DNA from: Hymenobacter rubripertinctus
GTDB lineage: Bacteria; Bacteroidota; Bacteroidia; Cytophagales; Hymenobacteraceae
Direction of reading: 5' to 3'
Assembly: GCF_003583925.1 (NCBI RefSeq)
Contig: NZ_QYCN01000025.1
Coordinates: 46,708-110,707 of the forward strand
DNA: 64,000 nucleotides
Shown: positions 9,170-17,809 of the stretch, one piece after another
How positions within the stretch are numbered: position 1 is the stretch's first letter
Layout: every line of letters begins with the position of its first letter
The notes under the pieces: model-generated
Told to the model about the DNA's origin: nothing
The model's database searches: none
Seen by the model: only the letters and a program-made list of their open reading frames with translations
Translations under genes and position numbers: made by a program

Positions 9170-9808
9170 ATGAAGTACTGGAAATATTACCTGGTGGCCC
9201 TGCTCGTCATCGTCATCGACCAACTCTCCAAGTGGGCCGTGCACCGCTACATGCCCATGGGCATGCCCGGCGAAATCCCCGTTTTCGGCGACTGGTTCAA
9301 GCTGCACTACATCCTGAATCCGGGCATGGCCTTCGGCGTGCAGCTGCCGCCGCCCTACGGCAAGGTGATGCTCACGCTGTTCCGGCTGGTGGCCGTCACG
9401 GGCATTGGGTACTACATCTACCGCCTCTGGAAGCAACATGCACCTAACGGCCTGATTATCTGCATCGCCATGATTCAGGGCGGGGCCATTGGTAACCTAA
9501 TCGACTCGATTTTCTACGGTATCATCTATGACAACGCCCCTTTTGGTTCGCCCACGCCCTGGTTCCACGGCCAGGTGATTGACATGCTCTACGCCGACCT
9601 CTACGAAGGCATTCTGCCTTCCACCTGGCCACTGGTGGGCGGGTCCCACCTCTCGCTCTGGCCTATTTTCAACATCGCCGATTCCGCCATTTTCGTGGGC
9701 GTAGCCCTGATTCTGATTTTCCAGAACCGCTTCTACGGCGGCCACTTTGAAGCCGCCGAAGCGGAGGCGCAGGCCCGTCGCAACGCCGAAGCTTCGGAAG
9801 TGGCGTAA
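9170..9808 (+). CDS. lspA: Lipoprotein signal peptidase (signal peptidase II), 212 aa
   Basis: Cleaves signal peptides from prolipoproteins in the inner membrane. The start at 9170 (MKYWKYYLVALLVIVIDQ) is chosen because the first TM of LspA begins here; the open frame extends 98 codons further upstream but crosses the divergent promoter region and is not LspA-like. Family motifs are present: IDQLSKW in TM1, LNPGMAFG, GNLIDSIFYG with the first catalytic Asp region, VIDMLY, and FNIADSAIFVG with the second catalytic Asp. The loop between GNLID and VIDM is long, as in other Bacteroidota. The C-terminus carries a short Ala/Glu-rich tail. The window encodes several lipobox proteins that would be its substrates. 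Confidence 0.95.
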   Translation: MKYWKYYLVALLVIVIDQLSKWAVHRYMPMGMPGEIPVFGDWFKLHYILNPGMAFGVQLPPPYGKVMLTLFRLVAVTGIGYYIYRLWKQHAPNGLIICIAMIQGGAIGNLIDSIFYGIIYDNAPFGSPTPWFHGQVIDMLYADLYEGILPSTWPLVGGSHLSLWPIFNIADSAIFVGVALILIFQNRFYGGHFEAAEAEAQARRNAEASEVA

Positions 9809-9856
9809 ATGTCAGTTGTTAATTGCCAGTTGAATAGTTGAGGACTGACTGAAAAA

Positions 9857-9956
9857 ACCTGTCATCCTGACGAAGGAAGGACCTTATCGCACTGAACAGT
9901 CGTAACAGAGACTCGTTTGGATGGGATAAGGTCCTTCCTTCGTCAGGATGACGGGT
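9857..9956. repeat. 32-bp-arm inverted repeat (GTCATCCTGACGAAGG family)
   Basis: Arms 9857-9888 and 9925-9956 match at 31 of 32 positions with a 36-nt spacer. The core GTCATCCTGACGAAGGAAGG is a relative of the element at 84-189. It fills the gap between lspA and the ATPase fusion. There is no U tract beside the stem. Confidence 0.85.
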
Positions 9957-10003
9957 AGTTCAGGCAATTTTTAATTCTTCATTTTTAATTTTTAATTCAA
10001 CCA

Positions 10004-12028
10004 ATGCCCATTCTCTCCGTCCGCGACCTGACCATTGATTTCCACAGCCACCGGGGCAATACCCGGGCCGTGGAGGGCATCAGCTTCGACCTGCACCGGG
10101 GCGAAACGCTGGCCATCGTGGGTGAATCGGGCTCGGGCAAGTCGGTAACTTCCCTGGCCTTAATGGGGCTGATTCCGATGCCGCCCGGCCGGATTGCCAG
10201 CGGCGAGGCCCGGTTCCAGAGCGAGGCGCTGGGGGAGGTAGACCTGCTCACGCTCCGCGACGATGAGCTCCAGCAGGTGCGGGGCAACGACATCGGGATG
10301 ATTTTTCAGGAGCCCATGACCTCGCTGAACCCGGTGTATACCTGCGGCAGCCAGGTGGTGGAAGCCCTGCGCCTGCACACCAGCCTGAGCGAAAAGCAGG
10401 CCCGGGTCCGCACCGTGGATCTGTTCACGATGGCCCGCCTGCCCCGGCCCGAGAAAATTTTCGCCAGCTACCCCCACGAAATCAGCGGCGGCCAGAAGCA
10501 GCGCGTGATGATTGCCATGGCCATGGCCTGCAACCCCGCCCTGCTCATCGCCGACGAACCCACCACGGCCCTCGACGTGACGGTGCAGGCCCAGATGCTA
10601 CGCCTCATTGATGAGTTGCGCCGCGAGCACAACACGGCCGTCATCTTCATCACCCACGACCTGGGCGTAGTAGCCGAAATAGCCGACCGCATCCTCGTCA
10701 TGTACCGGGGCCACGTGGTGGAGCAGGGGCCGGTGCTCGATATTTTCACCAACCCCCAGCACCCCTACACGAAGGGACTACTGGCCTGCCGCCCAAAACT
10801 TTCGGTGGGTCGCAAAAAACTTCCCGTAGTGGCCGATTTCATGCGTGAAACAGCCGACGGGGGCTTTATTGCCACTGAAACTTCCCCAGGTCAAGTGCCT
10901 GATGATGAAAGCGGTGCTGCCGACGCTGTGCCCTCTCACAGTGAGCGTGAAACCACCAAAATGTTCCCCGTGGAACATGGTGTTTCACGCCCCGTGGAAC
11001 CGCATTTTGGCCTTGAATCGGCTCCCAGTGCCGAATCGGGCGTGGAACTTCCGCTCTCCTACGACCCGGCGAACCAGGGCTTAAGCCCTGGGCTAGTCAG
11101 GGAGCCGGGCATGGACGCGGATGTAGCGGCGGATGATGCCTTGGCCACTGACACGGCTTCCGCTTCTCGCTCCGTAGCCCAGGGTTTCAACCCAGGGACG
11201 CAGGTGCCGTTGCTGGCAGTGCAGGACCTGAACGTGCACTTCCCCATTCGCAAAGGGTTCTTCAACCGCAAGCCGGAGTTCGTGCGGGCGGTTGATGGGG
11301 TGAGCTTCGAGATTTACCCCGGCGAAACGGTGGGGCTGGTAGGGGAGTCGGGCTGCGGTAAGACGACGCTGGGCCGGGCGCTGCTGCGGCTGGTGGAACC
11401 AACGTCGGGCCGCATTCTGTTCGAGGGCGACGATCTGGCGAAGCTGCCGGCTGAGGCGCTACGCCGCCGCCGCCGCGACTTCCAGATGGTGTTCCAGGAC
11501 CCCTACGCCGCCCTCAACCCCATGATGACCGTGGGCGAGGCCATTGTGGAGCCCATGCGGGTACACGGCGTAGGCGGCACCAAGCAGCAGCAAAAAGCCA
11601 AGGTGCTGGAGCTGCTGCGCACGGTGGGCCTGCGGGAGGAGCACTTTATGCGCTACCCCCACGAGTTCAGCGGCGGCCAGCGCCAGCGCATCTGCATTGC
11701 CCGCGCCCTGGCCCTGCAACCCAAGTGCATCATCTGCGACGAATCCGTGTCGGCCCTCGATGTGTCGGTGCAGGCCCAGGTGCTCAACCTGCTCAACGAC
11801 CTCAAGCGCGAGTTCGGCATCACTTACCTCTTCATCACCCACGACTTGTCGGTGGCCCGGTTTATGAGCGACCGGCTGCTGGTGATGCGCCAGGGCCAGA
11901 TTGTGGAAAGCGGCCCCGCCGCCGATATTTACGCCAACCCCCAGCATCCGTACACGCAACAACTGCTGGCCGCCATCCCCAAAGACACCCCCGCCGACAT
12001 CCGGGCCGCCGTGGCCAGCCGGGCGTAA
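10004..12028 (+). CDS. Fused peptide ABC transporter ATPase (DppD-DppF type), 674 aa
   Basis: Two complete nucleotide-binding domains in one chain, as in YejF/GsiA. NBD1 has Walker A GESGSGKS near residue 45, signature EISGGQKQR and Walker [16 protein letters not shown]2 has GESGCGKT, signature [10 protein letters not shown] and [12 protein letters not shown]. Each NBD ends with the oligopeptide-ATPase tail ([12 protein letters not shown] and [12 protein letters not shown]). It should power import of di/oligopeptides or a related solute. No permease or binding protein is adjacent. The linker, about residues 265 to 405, is far longer than usual for this fusion and carries two foreign-looking blocks: a cluster of parS-like half-sites and an in-frame palindromic repeat (separate entries). 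Confidence 0.9.
   Translation: MPILSVRDLTIDFHSHRGNTRAVEGISFDLHRGETLAIVGESGSGKSVTSLALMGLIPMPPGRIASGEARFQSEALGEVDLLTLRDDELQQVRGNDIGMIFQEPMTSLNPVYTCGSQVVEALRLHTSLSEKQARVRTVDLFTMARLPRPEKIFASYPHEISGGQKQRVMIAMAMACNPALLIADEPTTALDVTVQAQMLRLIDELRREHNTAVIFITHDLGVVAEIADRILVMYRGHVVEQGPVLDIFTNPQHPYTKGLLACRPKLSVGRKKLPVVADFMRETADGGFIATETSPGQVPDDESGAADAVPSHSERETTKMFPVEHGVSRPVEPHFGLESAPSAESGVELPLSYDPANQGLSPGLVREPGMDADVAADDALATDTASASRSVAQGFNPGTQVPLLAVQDLNVHFPIRKGFFNRKPEFVRAVDGVSFEIYPGETVGLVGESGCGKTTLGRALLRLVEPTSGRILFEGDDLAKLPAEALRRRRRDFQMVFQDPYAALNPMMTVGEAIVEPMRVHGVGGTKQQQKAKVLELLRTVGLREEHFMRYPHEFSGGQRQRICIARALALQPKCIICDESVSALDVSVQAQVLNLLNDLKREFGITYLFITHDLSVARFMSDRLLVMRQGQIVESGPAADIYANPQHPYTQQLLAAIPKDTPADIRAAVASRA
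10845..11048. promoter_or_regulatory. Cluster of parS-like half-sites inside a coding linker
   Basis: GTGAAAC or GTGGAAC (either strand) occurs at 10845-10851, 10947-10953, 10970-10976, 10982-10988 (reverse), 10994-11000 and 11042-11048. One pair forms TGTTCCCCGTGGAACA at 10962-10977, which differs from the canonical parS at 2 of 16 positions but is symmetric. The next pair, TGTTTCAC plus GTGGAAC, is split by 5 extra bases. ParB binding here is inference. Confidence 0.4.
11070..11200. repeat. In-frame palindromic repeat inside the ATPase linker
   Basis: Arms 11070-11095 and 11175-11200 are reverse complements at 20 of 26 positions, ending in a 10-bp exact block CCCTGGGCTA/TAGCCCAGGG. Each arm is itself palindromic (AGGGCTTAAGCCCT and CTGGGTTGAAACCC on the opposite strand). 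The element keeps the reading frame and encodes about 44 low-complexity residues of the linker. It resembles other intergenic palindromes of this genome but is translated. Confidence 0.6.
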
Positions 12029-12031
12029 ACT

Positions 12032-12136
12032 GAACGTCATGCAGAGCGGAGCGAAGCATCTCGCGTGCTGACGCAGGAGCACGTTGGCAACGTCAGCACG
12101 CGAGATGCTTGCTTCGCTCCGCTCTGCATGACGTTC
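12032..12136. repeat. Inverted repeat (GTCATGCAGAGCGGAGCG family)
   Basis: Left arm 12032-12073 pairs with right arm 12091-12136; the arms are identical except that the right arm carries a 4-base duplication (AAGCAAGCATC versus AAGCATC). The core ends in CTCGCGTGCTGACG, shared with the elements at 28301 and 41884. It lies 3 bases after the ATPase stop and may add transcript stability or termination. Confidence 0.85.
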
Positions 12137-12311
12137 GTTTACTACGCCAGCTAACCCCGATATAGTTATTCACCGTTATATTCCGTAGTATCTTACCAAG
12201 CCGGTTCGCCGGCCCCTTTTTCCATTTCCCGAAAGGCCCGGACAGTTTCCGGCTTTCCCCTCATTCAACCTCTGCCGCCTGAGAACAGACCATTACCGGC
12301 GGCCCGACTAC

Positions 12312-14972
12312 ATGAAACAACCCTCTTCCAAAGCCCCCCGCGCCCCCCGCGCGAAGGCCCAACCCGCCGCCGAAGCATCGGCCCCAGCCACCTCGGCCAC
12401 CATCAGCCAGGACCAGATTATGCGGATTTTCCGCGACAACCCCGGTAAGGTGCTCACTTACCGCCAGCTTTCGCGCCGCCTCGGTGTAACCACCAAAGAC
12501 CAGCGCGAAGTGGTGTTTGCCCACCTGCGCGAGCTGCGCCAGGACGACCAGCTGCTCCTGATTCAGAACGACGAGTACCGCCTGACCGACGAAGCGGCCG
12601 CCGCCTTCGAAGCCGCCCCGAAAGGCCGCATCAAGGGCAGCCGAAAAGCCAAGAACGACGGTGCCGAAACGGAAGCGGCCGAGACGCCCACCGAGCCCGG
12701 CGAACTGCCGCCCGGCAAGAAGCTGCCCCGCGGTGGCCGGGTGGCCGAGAGCGAGTTCGGCCAGGACCCCGTGGTGCACCGCCGCCGCGAGGCCGGCTTC
12801 GACTTTCCCGGTGCCAACGAGCCCCAGGCGCCCCGCCGCCGCCGCGAGAGCGGGGGCGACACCATTGTGGGTACCGTGGCCCTGGCCACCGACAAGTACG
12901 CCTTCGTGATTAGCGAGGAGACGGAGAAAGACGTGCGCGTGTTCACCGACCGCCTCCAGTTTGCCATGCAGGGCGACACGGTGCGGCTGCGGCTGCGCAG
13001 CTCCCGCGACGGCCGCCCGGTGGGCGACGTGGTGGAAGTGCTCGACCGCAAGCGCCCCGAAGTAGTAGGCCGCCTCCAGATCCGCGACAACGTGGCCTTC
13101 GTGAAGCCCGACAACCGTAAGCTGTACTTCGATGTGTACGTGAGCCAGGACGACCTCAACGGTGCCCAGCACGGCGAGAAAGTCCTCGTTCATGTAACCG
13201 AGTTTCCGGAGGAAGGCTCCGACCGTTCGCCCGCCGGCGTAATTGAGCGCAGCTTCGGACAGGCCGGTGGCAACGAGGCCGAGATCAACGCCATCATGGC
13301 CGAGTTCGGGCTGCCGTTTGAATTCCCGGCCGAGGTAGAGGCTGAGTCGGAGGAGATGAGCACCGAGATGGAGGCCGCCGAAATCGAGCGCCGCCGCGAC
13401 TTCCGGGGCGTCACGACCTTCACTATCGACCCGGCCGATGCCAAGGACTTCGACGATGCGCTGTCGATTCAGCAGCTCGAAAACGGGCACTGGGAAATTG
13501 GGGTGCACATTGCTGACGTAACGCACTACGTGCGCCTCGACACGGCCCTGGAGAGCGAAGCCCGCCAGCGTGCTACCTCAGTGTACCTCGTCGACCGCGT
13601 GATTCCGATGTTGCCCGAGCGCCTGAGCAACGGCCTCTGCTCGCTACGGCCCAACGAGGACAAGCTGACCTTCTCGGCCGTGTTCGAACTCGATGAGAAC
13701 GGCAAGCTCTACAGCACCTGGCTGGGAAAAACCATCATTCACTCCGACCGCCGCTTCGCCTACGAAGATGCCCAGGAGCGGATTGAGGGCCTCGATTCCG
13801 ACTACACCCAGGAGGTGCAGCTCATGAACCGTATCGCCAAGAAGCTCTGCGCCGCCCGCTTCAAGCAGGGGGCCATCAGCTTTGAAACCCAGGAGGTGAA
13901 GTTCCGCCTCGACGAGGATGGCAAGCCCTTGGGCGTGTATGTGAAGGAGCGCAAGGATGCCCACAAGATGATTGAGGAGTTCATGCTGCTGGCCAACCGC
14001 AAGGTGGCCGAGTTCGTGTTCAAGCTCAAAAAGACCAAGCCGCGCTTCACGATGGTCTACCGCGTCCACGACTCGCCCGACCCCGAGCGGCTCCAGAACT
14101 TCGCCCTGTTTGCCAAGAAATTCGGCTACCAGCTCGACCTCAACAATCCCCAAAAAATCAGCACCGAACTCAACGGGCTGAACACCGAAGTGGTGGGCCG
14201 CCCCGAGCAGAACGTGCTCCAGACCCTGGCCATCCGGACCATGGCCAAGGCCACCTACACCACCGACCCGCGCGGGCACTTCGGCCTAGCCTTCGAGCAC
14301 TACTCGCACTTCACTTCGCCCATCCGTCGCTACCCCGACATGATGGCCCACCGCCTGCTGGAGCACTACCTCGAAGGGGGCAAGAACGTGGAAGTGGAGC
14401 CCATTGAGGAGGAATGCAAGCACTCGTCGGAGCGCGAGAAACTGGCCGCCAGCGCCGAGCGCGCCAGCATCAAGTTCAAGCAGGTCGAGTTCCTGCAGGA
14501 CCACATTGGCGAGCAGTTCACCGGCGTGGTTTCGGGCCTCACCGAGTGGGGCATGTACGTCGAAATTGCCGAGAACAAGTGCGAGGGCATGATTCGCATC
14601 AGCGACATTCCCGGCGACACCTTTGAGCTCGACAAGGACAACTACCGCCTCGTGGGCCACGGCAGCAAGCGCATCATTCAGTTCGGCGACGAGCTGCAGG
14701 TGGAGGTGAAAGCTGTGAACCTGCTCGACCGTACCATCGACTTTGCCCTCGTGGATGACCGCCCCGACGACGTAAAGCAGCGCGAGCAGCAGGAGCGCCG
14801 CGACAGCAGCAGCAGCCCCCGTGGCTACCGCCCCGAGCGCAGTGGCGGCAAGTCGGGCAGTGGCAGCAGCAAGGGTGGCCGGAGCGACGGTAAAAACAGC
14901 AGCAACAGCGCCGGCGGCCGCTCCGATGGCAAGAGCAGCAGCAAAGGCGGCGGGGGCAAGCGCCGCCGGTAA
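12312..14972 (+). CDS. rnr: Ribonuclease R, 886 aa
   Basis: A processive 3'-5' exoribonuclease that degrades structured RNA. Domain order: a disordered Ala/Pro/Lys head (1-35), a winged-helix domain (about 36-100, IMRIFRDNPGKVLTYRQLSRRL), a charged linker, cold-shock domains (about 180-340), the RNB catalytic domain with DPADAKDFDDA at residues 373-383, where the Asp residues hold the catalytic Mg2+, and an S1 domain at about 733-815 (FTGVVSGLTEWGMYVEI). The last 70 residues are a Ser/Gly/Lys/Arg-rich tail ending KRRR, probably for RNA contact. In a genome full of strong hairpins, an RNase able to unwind them is notable context, although this is only an association. Confidence 0.96.
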   Translation: MKQPSSKAPRAPRAKAQPAAEASAPATSATISQDQIMRIFRDNPGKVLTYRQLSRRLGVTTKDQREVVFAHLRELRQDDQLLLIQNDEYRLTDEAAAAFEAAPKGRIKGSRKAKNDGAETEAAETPTEPGELPPGKKLPRGGRVAESEFGQDPVVHRRREAGFDFPGANEPQAPRRRRESGGDTIVGTVALATDKYAFVISEETEKDVRVFTDRLQFAMQGDTVRLRLRSSRDGRPVGDVVEVLDRKRPEVVGRLQIRDNVAFVKPDNRKLYFDVYVSQDDLNGAQHGEKVLVHVTEFPEEGSDRSPAGVIERSFGQAGGNEAEINAIMAEFGLPFEFPAEVEAESEEMSTEMEAAEIERRRDFRGVTTFTIDPADAKDFDDALSIQQLENGHWEIGVHIADVTHYVRLDTALESEARQRATSVYLVDRVIPMLPERLSNGLCSLRPNEDKLTFSAVFELDENGKLYSTWLGKTIIHSDRRFAYEDAQERIEGLDSDYTQEVQLMNRIAKKLCAARFKQGAISFETQEVKFRLDEDGKPLGVYVKERKDAHKMIEEFMLLANRKVAEFVFKLKKTKPRFTMVYRVHDSPDPERLQNFALFAKKFGYQLDLNNPQKISTELNGLNTEVVGRPEQNVLQTLAIRTMAKATYTTDPRGHFGLAFEHYSHFTSPIRRYPDMMAHRLLEHYLEGGKNVEVEPIEEECKHSSEREKLAASAERASIKFKQVEFLQDHIGEQFTGVVSGLTEWGMYVEIAENKCEGMIRISDIPGDTFELDKDNYRLVGHGSKRIIQFGDELQVEVKAVNLLDRTIDFALVDDRPDDVKQREQQERRDSSSSPRGYRPERSGGKSGSGSSKGGRSDGKNSSNSAGGRSDGKSSSKGGGGKRRR

Positions 14973-15012
14973 CGCTTCCTCTCTAAAAGACGTTGCCTGA
15001 TCGAGTAAGTAG

Positions 15013-15046
15013 CCCCTATCGCCGGTAACGGTGGTAGGGGTTTTTT
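15013..15046 (+). terminator. Rho-independent terminator after rnr
   Basis: Stem CCCCTATCGCCG / CGGTGGTAGGGG (two non-Watson-Crick positions), loop GTAA, followed by T6 at 15041-15046. Confidence 0.75.
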
Positions 15047-15064
15047 GCTGCCAGCGCCGGCTGC

Positions 15065-15571
15065 CTATTGGAAGTCTACCGGTACCGTCAGCACCATATC
15101 AACGGGGAGCCCGCCGCGCTTGCCCGGAGTGAAGGTATTCAATCGGCTTACTGCCGCTACTGCTGCGGCATCGTAGGCCGGGTTTAGGCCCCGGCCCGGC
15201 ACTACTCCGATGCCGGTTAAGGCCCCGGATGCGAGCACCGTGAACTGCACCATCACCTGCCCACGCTGCCGGGGGCCGGGCGGGCGTTTCAGGTTCTTGC
15301 TGATGATTGTGTACATGGCCTGCGCCCCGCCCAGAAAGCTGGGCTTCGTCTCCACCCGTACATACTTGCCTGTAGTAAGCGCTACCGAATCGGGGGCGGC
15401 CGGAGTTGGCGGGCTCGGCTTCGGAGCAGTAGGCTGCCGGGTCGTTTTACGGGGCAGTGGTACGAGGGGGTCGGGCGGGCGGGCATCCCAGCGGTTGTAG
15501 GAGTTCTGAGCTACACCCATTACCGGGAGCAGCAGCGAAACCAATAGTAGCAGCGGGGTTTTGGCTCTCAT
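15065..15571 (-). CDS. Exported protein with TonB C-terminal domain, 168 aa
   Basis: It begins with a cleavable-looking signal peptide (MRAKTPLLLLVSLLLPVMGVAQ), then a Pro/Thr-rich stretch (about 30-65), then a TonB-C domain from about 75 to 168 (ETKPSFLGGAQAM, GQVMVQFTVLASGALTGIGVV, LNPAYDAAAVAAVSRL, FTPGKRGGLPVDMVLTVPVDF). In Bacteroidota, such proteins without a membrane anchor are common and their role differs from energy transduction by TonB itself. No ExbB/ExbD gene is nearby. Function: periplasmic, unknown partner. Its 5' end overlaps open frame on the other strand that belongs to no real gene. Confidence 0.75.
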   Translation of the reverse strand: MRAKTPLLLLVSLLLPVMGVAQNSYNRWDARPPDPLVPLPRKTTRQPTAPKPSPPTPAAPDSVALTTGKYVRVETKPSFLGGAQAMYTIISKNLKRPPGPRQRGQVMVQFTVLASGALTGIGVVPGRGLNPAYDAAAVAAVSRLNTFTPGKRGGLPVDMVLTVPVDFQ

Positions 15572-15621
15572 GGAAGGGAAGGTACAAAGGAGTAGCAGGC
15601 AGCGCTTCCCGCAACCCGCCG

Positions 15622-15629
15622 TACCTTTC
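15622..15629 (+). promoter_or_regulatory. -7 box TACCTTTC for the polyprenyl synthase
   Basis: Matches TAnnTTTG at 7 of 8 positions, 24 bases upstream of the chosen GTG start. It argues against the longer upstream start at 15561. Confidence 0.5.
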
Positions 15630-15653
15630 CCATCTCAACCTTTAGCCCTCTGC

Positions 15654-16625
15654 GTGGACCTCTCTTTCGTTACCGATAAACTCAACGCCGGTCTGGCCGG
15701 CCTGTCCTACGGCGACCAGCCGACGAGCCTCTACGAGCCCATCCGCTACATCATGAGCCTCGGTGGCAAGCGCATCCGGCCCGTGCTCACGCTGCTCGGG
15801 GCCCACCTGTTCACCGACGAGCTTGATGCCATCGTGAAGCCCGCCCTGGCCACCGAAGTCTTCCACAATTTCACCCTGCTCCACGACGACCTGATGGACC
15901 AGGCGCCCCTGCGCCGGGGCCAGGCCACGGTGCACGAGAAGTGGAACCCCAACGTGGCCATCCTCAGCGGCGACGTGATGCTGGTGCGCGCCTACGAGCT
16001 GCTCTTCGATGTGCCCGGACCCCTACTGGCCCCCCTGCTTCGCCGCTTCTCGCAAACGGCCGCCGAGGTCTGCGAGGGCCAGCAGTGGGATATGCATTTC
16101 GAAACCCAGTCCGACGTCAGCATTGCCCAGTACCTGGATATGATCCGGCTGAAAACGGCCGTGCTGCTGGGCTTTGCGCTGGAGCTGGGCGCCCGGCTCG
16201 GCGGGTCTTCGGAAGCCGATGCCGACCACCTGCGCCAGTTCGGGGAAGGCATCGGCCTGGCTTTCCAGCTCCGCGACGACCTGCTCGACGTGTACGGCGA
16301 CGCCGCGACCTTCGGCAAGCGCGTGGGCGGCGACATCCTGGCTGATAAAAAGACCTACCTGCTGCTCACGGCCCAGGCCCAGGCCAGCCCCGCCCAGCGG
16401 GCCGTGCTGGCCCGCCACATCGGCCAGCCCGTAACGGATGAAGACGCCAAGGTCGAGGCCGTGCGGGCCATCTACGACGAGCTCGAAATCCGCCCCCAGA
16501 CCGAGGCCCTCATCAACGACTACTTCCTCGATGCCTTGCAGCACCTGGAGCGCGTAGCGGCCCCCGAAACGCGCAAGAAGCCCCTGCACCAGCTGGCCCT
16601 GCAACTCCTGGAGCGCGAGCAGTAG
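15654..16625 (+). CDS. Polyprenyl diphosphate synthase, trans type, 323 aa
   Basis: Condenses IPP units onto an allylic diphosphate to give the side chain for menaquinone. The first aspartate-rich motif LLHDDLMDQA is at about residues 77-85 and the second, QLRDDLLDVYGD, at about 205-216. GGKRIRPVL binds IPP and KTAVLLGFALELGA follows the expected helix. I chose the GTG at 15654 (then DLSFVTDKL) because a promoter box lies between it and the upstream ATG, and because homologs start near here. The chain-length class (octaprenyl/heptaprenyl versus shorter) cannot be read with certainty. Confidence 0.9.
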   Translation: MDLSFVTDKLNAGLAGLSYGDQPTSLYEPIRYIMSLGGKRIRPVLTLLGAHLFTDELDAIVKPALATEVFHNFTLLHDDLMDQAPLRRGQATVHEKWNPNVAILSGDVMLVRAYELLFDVPGPLLAPLLRRFSQTAAEVCEGQQWDMHFETQSDVSIAQYLDMIRLKTAVLLGFALELGARLGGSSEADADHLRQFGEGIGLAFQLRDDLLDVYGDAATFGKRVGGDILADKKTYLLLTAQAQASPAQRAVLARHIGQPVTDEDAKVEAVRAIYDELEIRPQTEALINDYFLDALQHLERVAAPETRKKPLHQLALQLLEREQ

Positions 16626-16646
16626 GCTGCCGCATAGGCTGTAGGG

Positions 16647-16734
16647 GCGGGGCTTGCCCCCGCCCGCCGTTACAACGGTCTGGCTAAATGAAATCTGCTG
16701 CTACTTGTCAACGGCGGGCGGGGACAAGCCCCGC
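16647..16734. repeat. 25-bp-arm inverted repeat (GCGGGGCTTGCCCC family)
   Basis: Arms 16647-16671 and 16710-16734 match at 24 of 25 positions. A single arm of the same sequence recurs at 38566-38592. The right arm and part of the spacer form the first codons of the rhomboid gene that follows. Confidence 0.85.
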
Positions 16735-17317
16735 GTTTTATGCCTGGTCGAATCCCGCGTTCCTGGAAAGCTGGATTCTGGAACCCTACCGGATGCAGCG
16801 TAACAACGACTGGTACCGCTTCATTACCTCCGGTTTTCTGCACGCCGATATCACTCACCTGCTCTTCAACATGCTCGCCTTTTACTCCTTCAGCCAGCTG
16901 GTCGAAGGCGTGTTCACCGAAGTATTCGGCCCCATTACCGGCCTGCTCTACTTCCTGCTACTTTACCTGGGCGGCATTGTGGTATCCGACATCCCCACCT
17001 ACCTGCGCCACCGCAACGACCCCAGCTACCGCAGCCTCGGAGCTTCGGGCGGGGTGGCCTCGGTTATCTTCTCAGCCATCCTGTTCAACCCCGTAGCCGG
17101 CCTCTACATCTTCCCGCTGCCAATAGCTATTCCGGGCTTCATCTTCGGCTTTTTGTATCTGGGCTACTCCTACTACATGAGCCAGCGCCCCGGAAGCGAC
17201 AATATCAACCATGATGCCCACTTCTACGGCGCTATTTATGGTATCGTGCTCACCCTCATTCTGATACCGCGCGCTGCGGGGATTTTTTGGGAACAATTAC
17301 AAGCCTATATTTCATAA
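16688..17317 (+). CDS. Rhomboid family intramembrane protease, apparently lacking TM1, 209 aa
   Basis: Catalytic features of a rhomboid are present: HADITHLLFNM (TM2 region), the nucleophile Ser in GASGG near residue 121, and the His in NHDAHFYGAIYG near residue 179. But the first 17 residues (MKSAATCQRRAGTSPAF) are hydrophilic and are encoded by the palindromic repeat at 16647-16734, and a TAA stop sits directly before the ATG. The recognisable homology begins abruptly at FYAWSNPAFLESWILEPYR, where relatives are at the end of TM1 (family knowledge). I infer that a repeat insertion or rearrangement replaced the native 5' end. The product may be inactive or mis-inserted. Confidence 0.7.
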   Translation: MKSAATCQRRAGTSPAFYAWSNPAFLESWILEPYRMQRNNDWYRFITSGFLHADITHLLFNMLAFYSFSQLVEGVFTEVFGPITGLLYFLLLYLGGIVVSDIPTYLRHRNDPSYRSLGASGGVASVIFSAILFNPVAGLYIFPLPIAIPGFIFGFLYLGYSYYMSQRPGSDNINHDAHFYGAIYGIVLTLILIPRAAGIFWEQLQAYIS

Positions 17318-17429
17318 CTAACTCATTTTCAATATATTAATATGAAAACGTTGCCGGGCTAATATCCATTTCGGGCTTAATGCGTAAAGGGACGCGTAAT
17401 CTCTCCCCAACACTCAACCTCCCTGCAGT

Positions 17430-17705
17430 ATGAACTCTGTACGCACCCTTACCCAGCGCCTCCCGGCTTTCTCGCTCCTGCTTTCCCTCACGGTGGCCTC
17501 TCTGCTCACTTCGTGCAGCGGCCGTACCGATAGTGGCTCTCTCTCCATTTTTGGAGTGCTCTACATCCTGCTGGCCATAGCCGCCTTCCTGAGCCTGATC
17601 AAGCAGGACTGGTCGACGGGCAAAAAAATCATCTGGGGCCTGATCATTTGGTTCTTCCCCTTCGGTGGTTCCATTATCTACTTCCTTTTCTCGGGCCGGA
17701 AGTAG
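17430..17705 (+). CDS. Small PLDc_N-domain membrane lipoprotein, 91 aa
   Basis: A signal peptide ends in a lipobox (SLLTSC, Cys about residue 29), so it may be lipidated by Lgt and cut by LspA. The rest has two hydrophobic helices with the PLDc_N pattern (LLAIAAFLSLIKQDW, then GLIIWFFPFGGSIIYFLFSGRK). Such domains occur at the N-terminus of cardiolipin synthases or alone, as here, with unknown role. A strong hairpin follows the stop. Confidence 0.75.
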   Translation: MNSVRTLTQRLPAFSLLLSLTVASLLTSCSGRTDSGSLSIFGVLYILLAIAAFLSLIKQDWSTGKKIIWGLIIWFFPFGGSIIYFLFSGRK

Positions 17706-17717
17706 CCGGCGAACAAC

Positions 17718-17768
17718 AGCACAAAAAAGGGTCCCGCGTGCCATGCACGCGGGACCCTTTTTTGTGCT
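17718..17768. terminator. Bidirectional terminator between convergent genes
   Basis: A perfect 24-bp stem (17718-17741 with 17745-17768) and a 3-nt loop, with A6 on one side and T6 on the other. It serves the PLDc_N gene (plus) and the DUF2939 gene (minus). Confidence 0.9.
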
Positions 17769-17809
17769 TCTTTATGAAGGGGTAAGCTATGGTTGCCGGG
17801 GCAGGCGGC

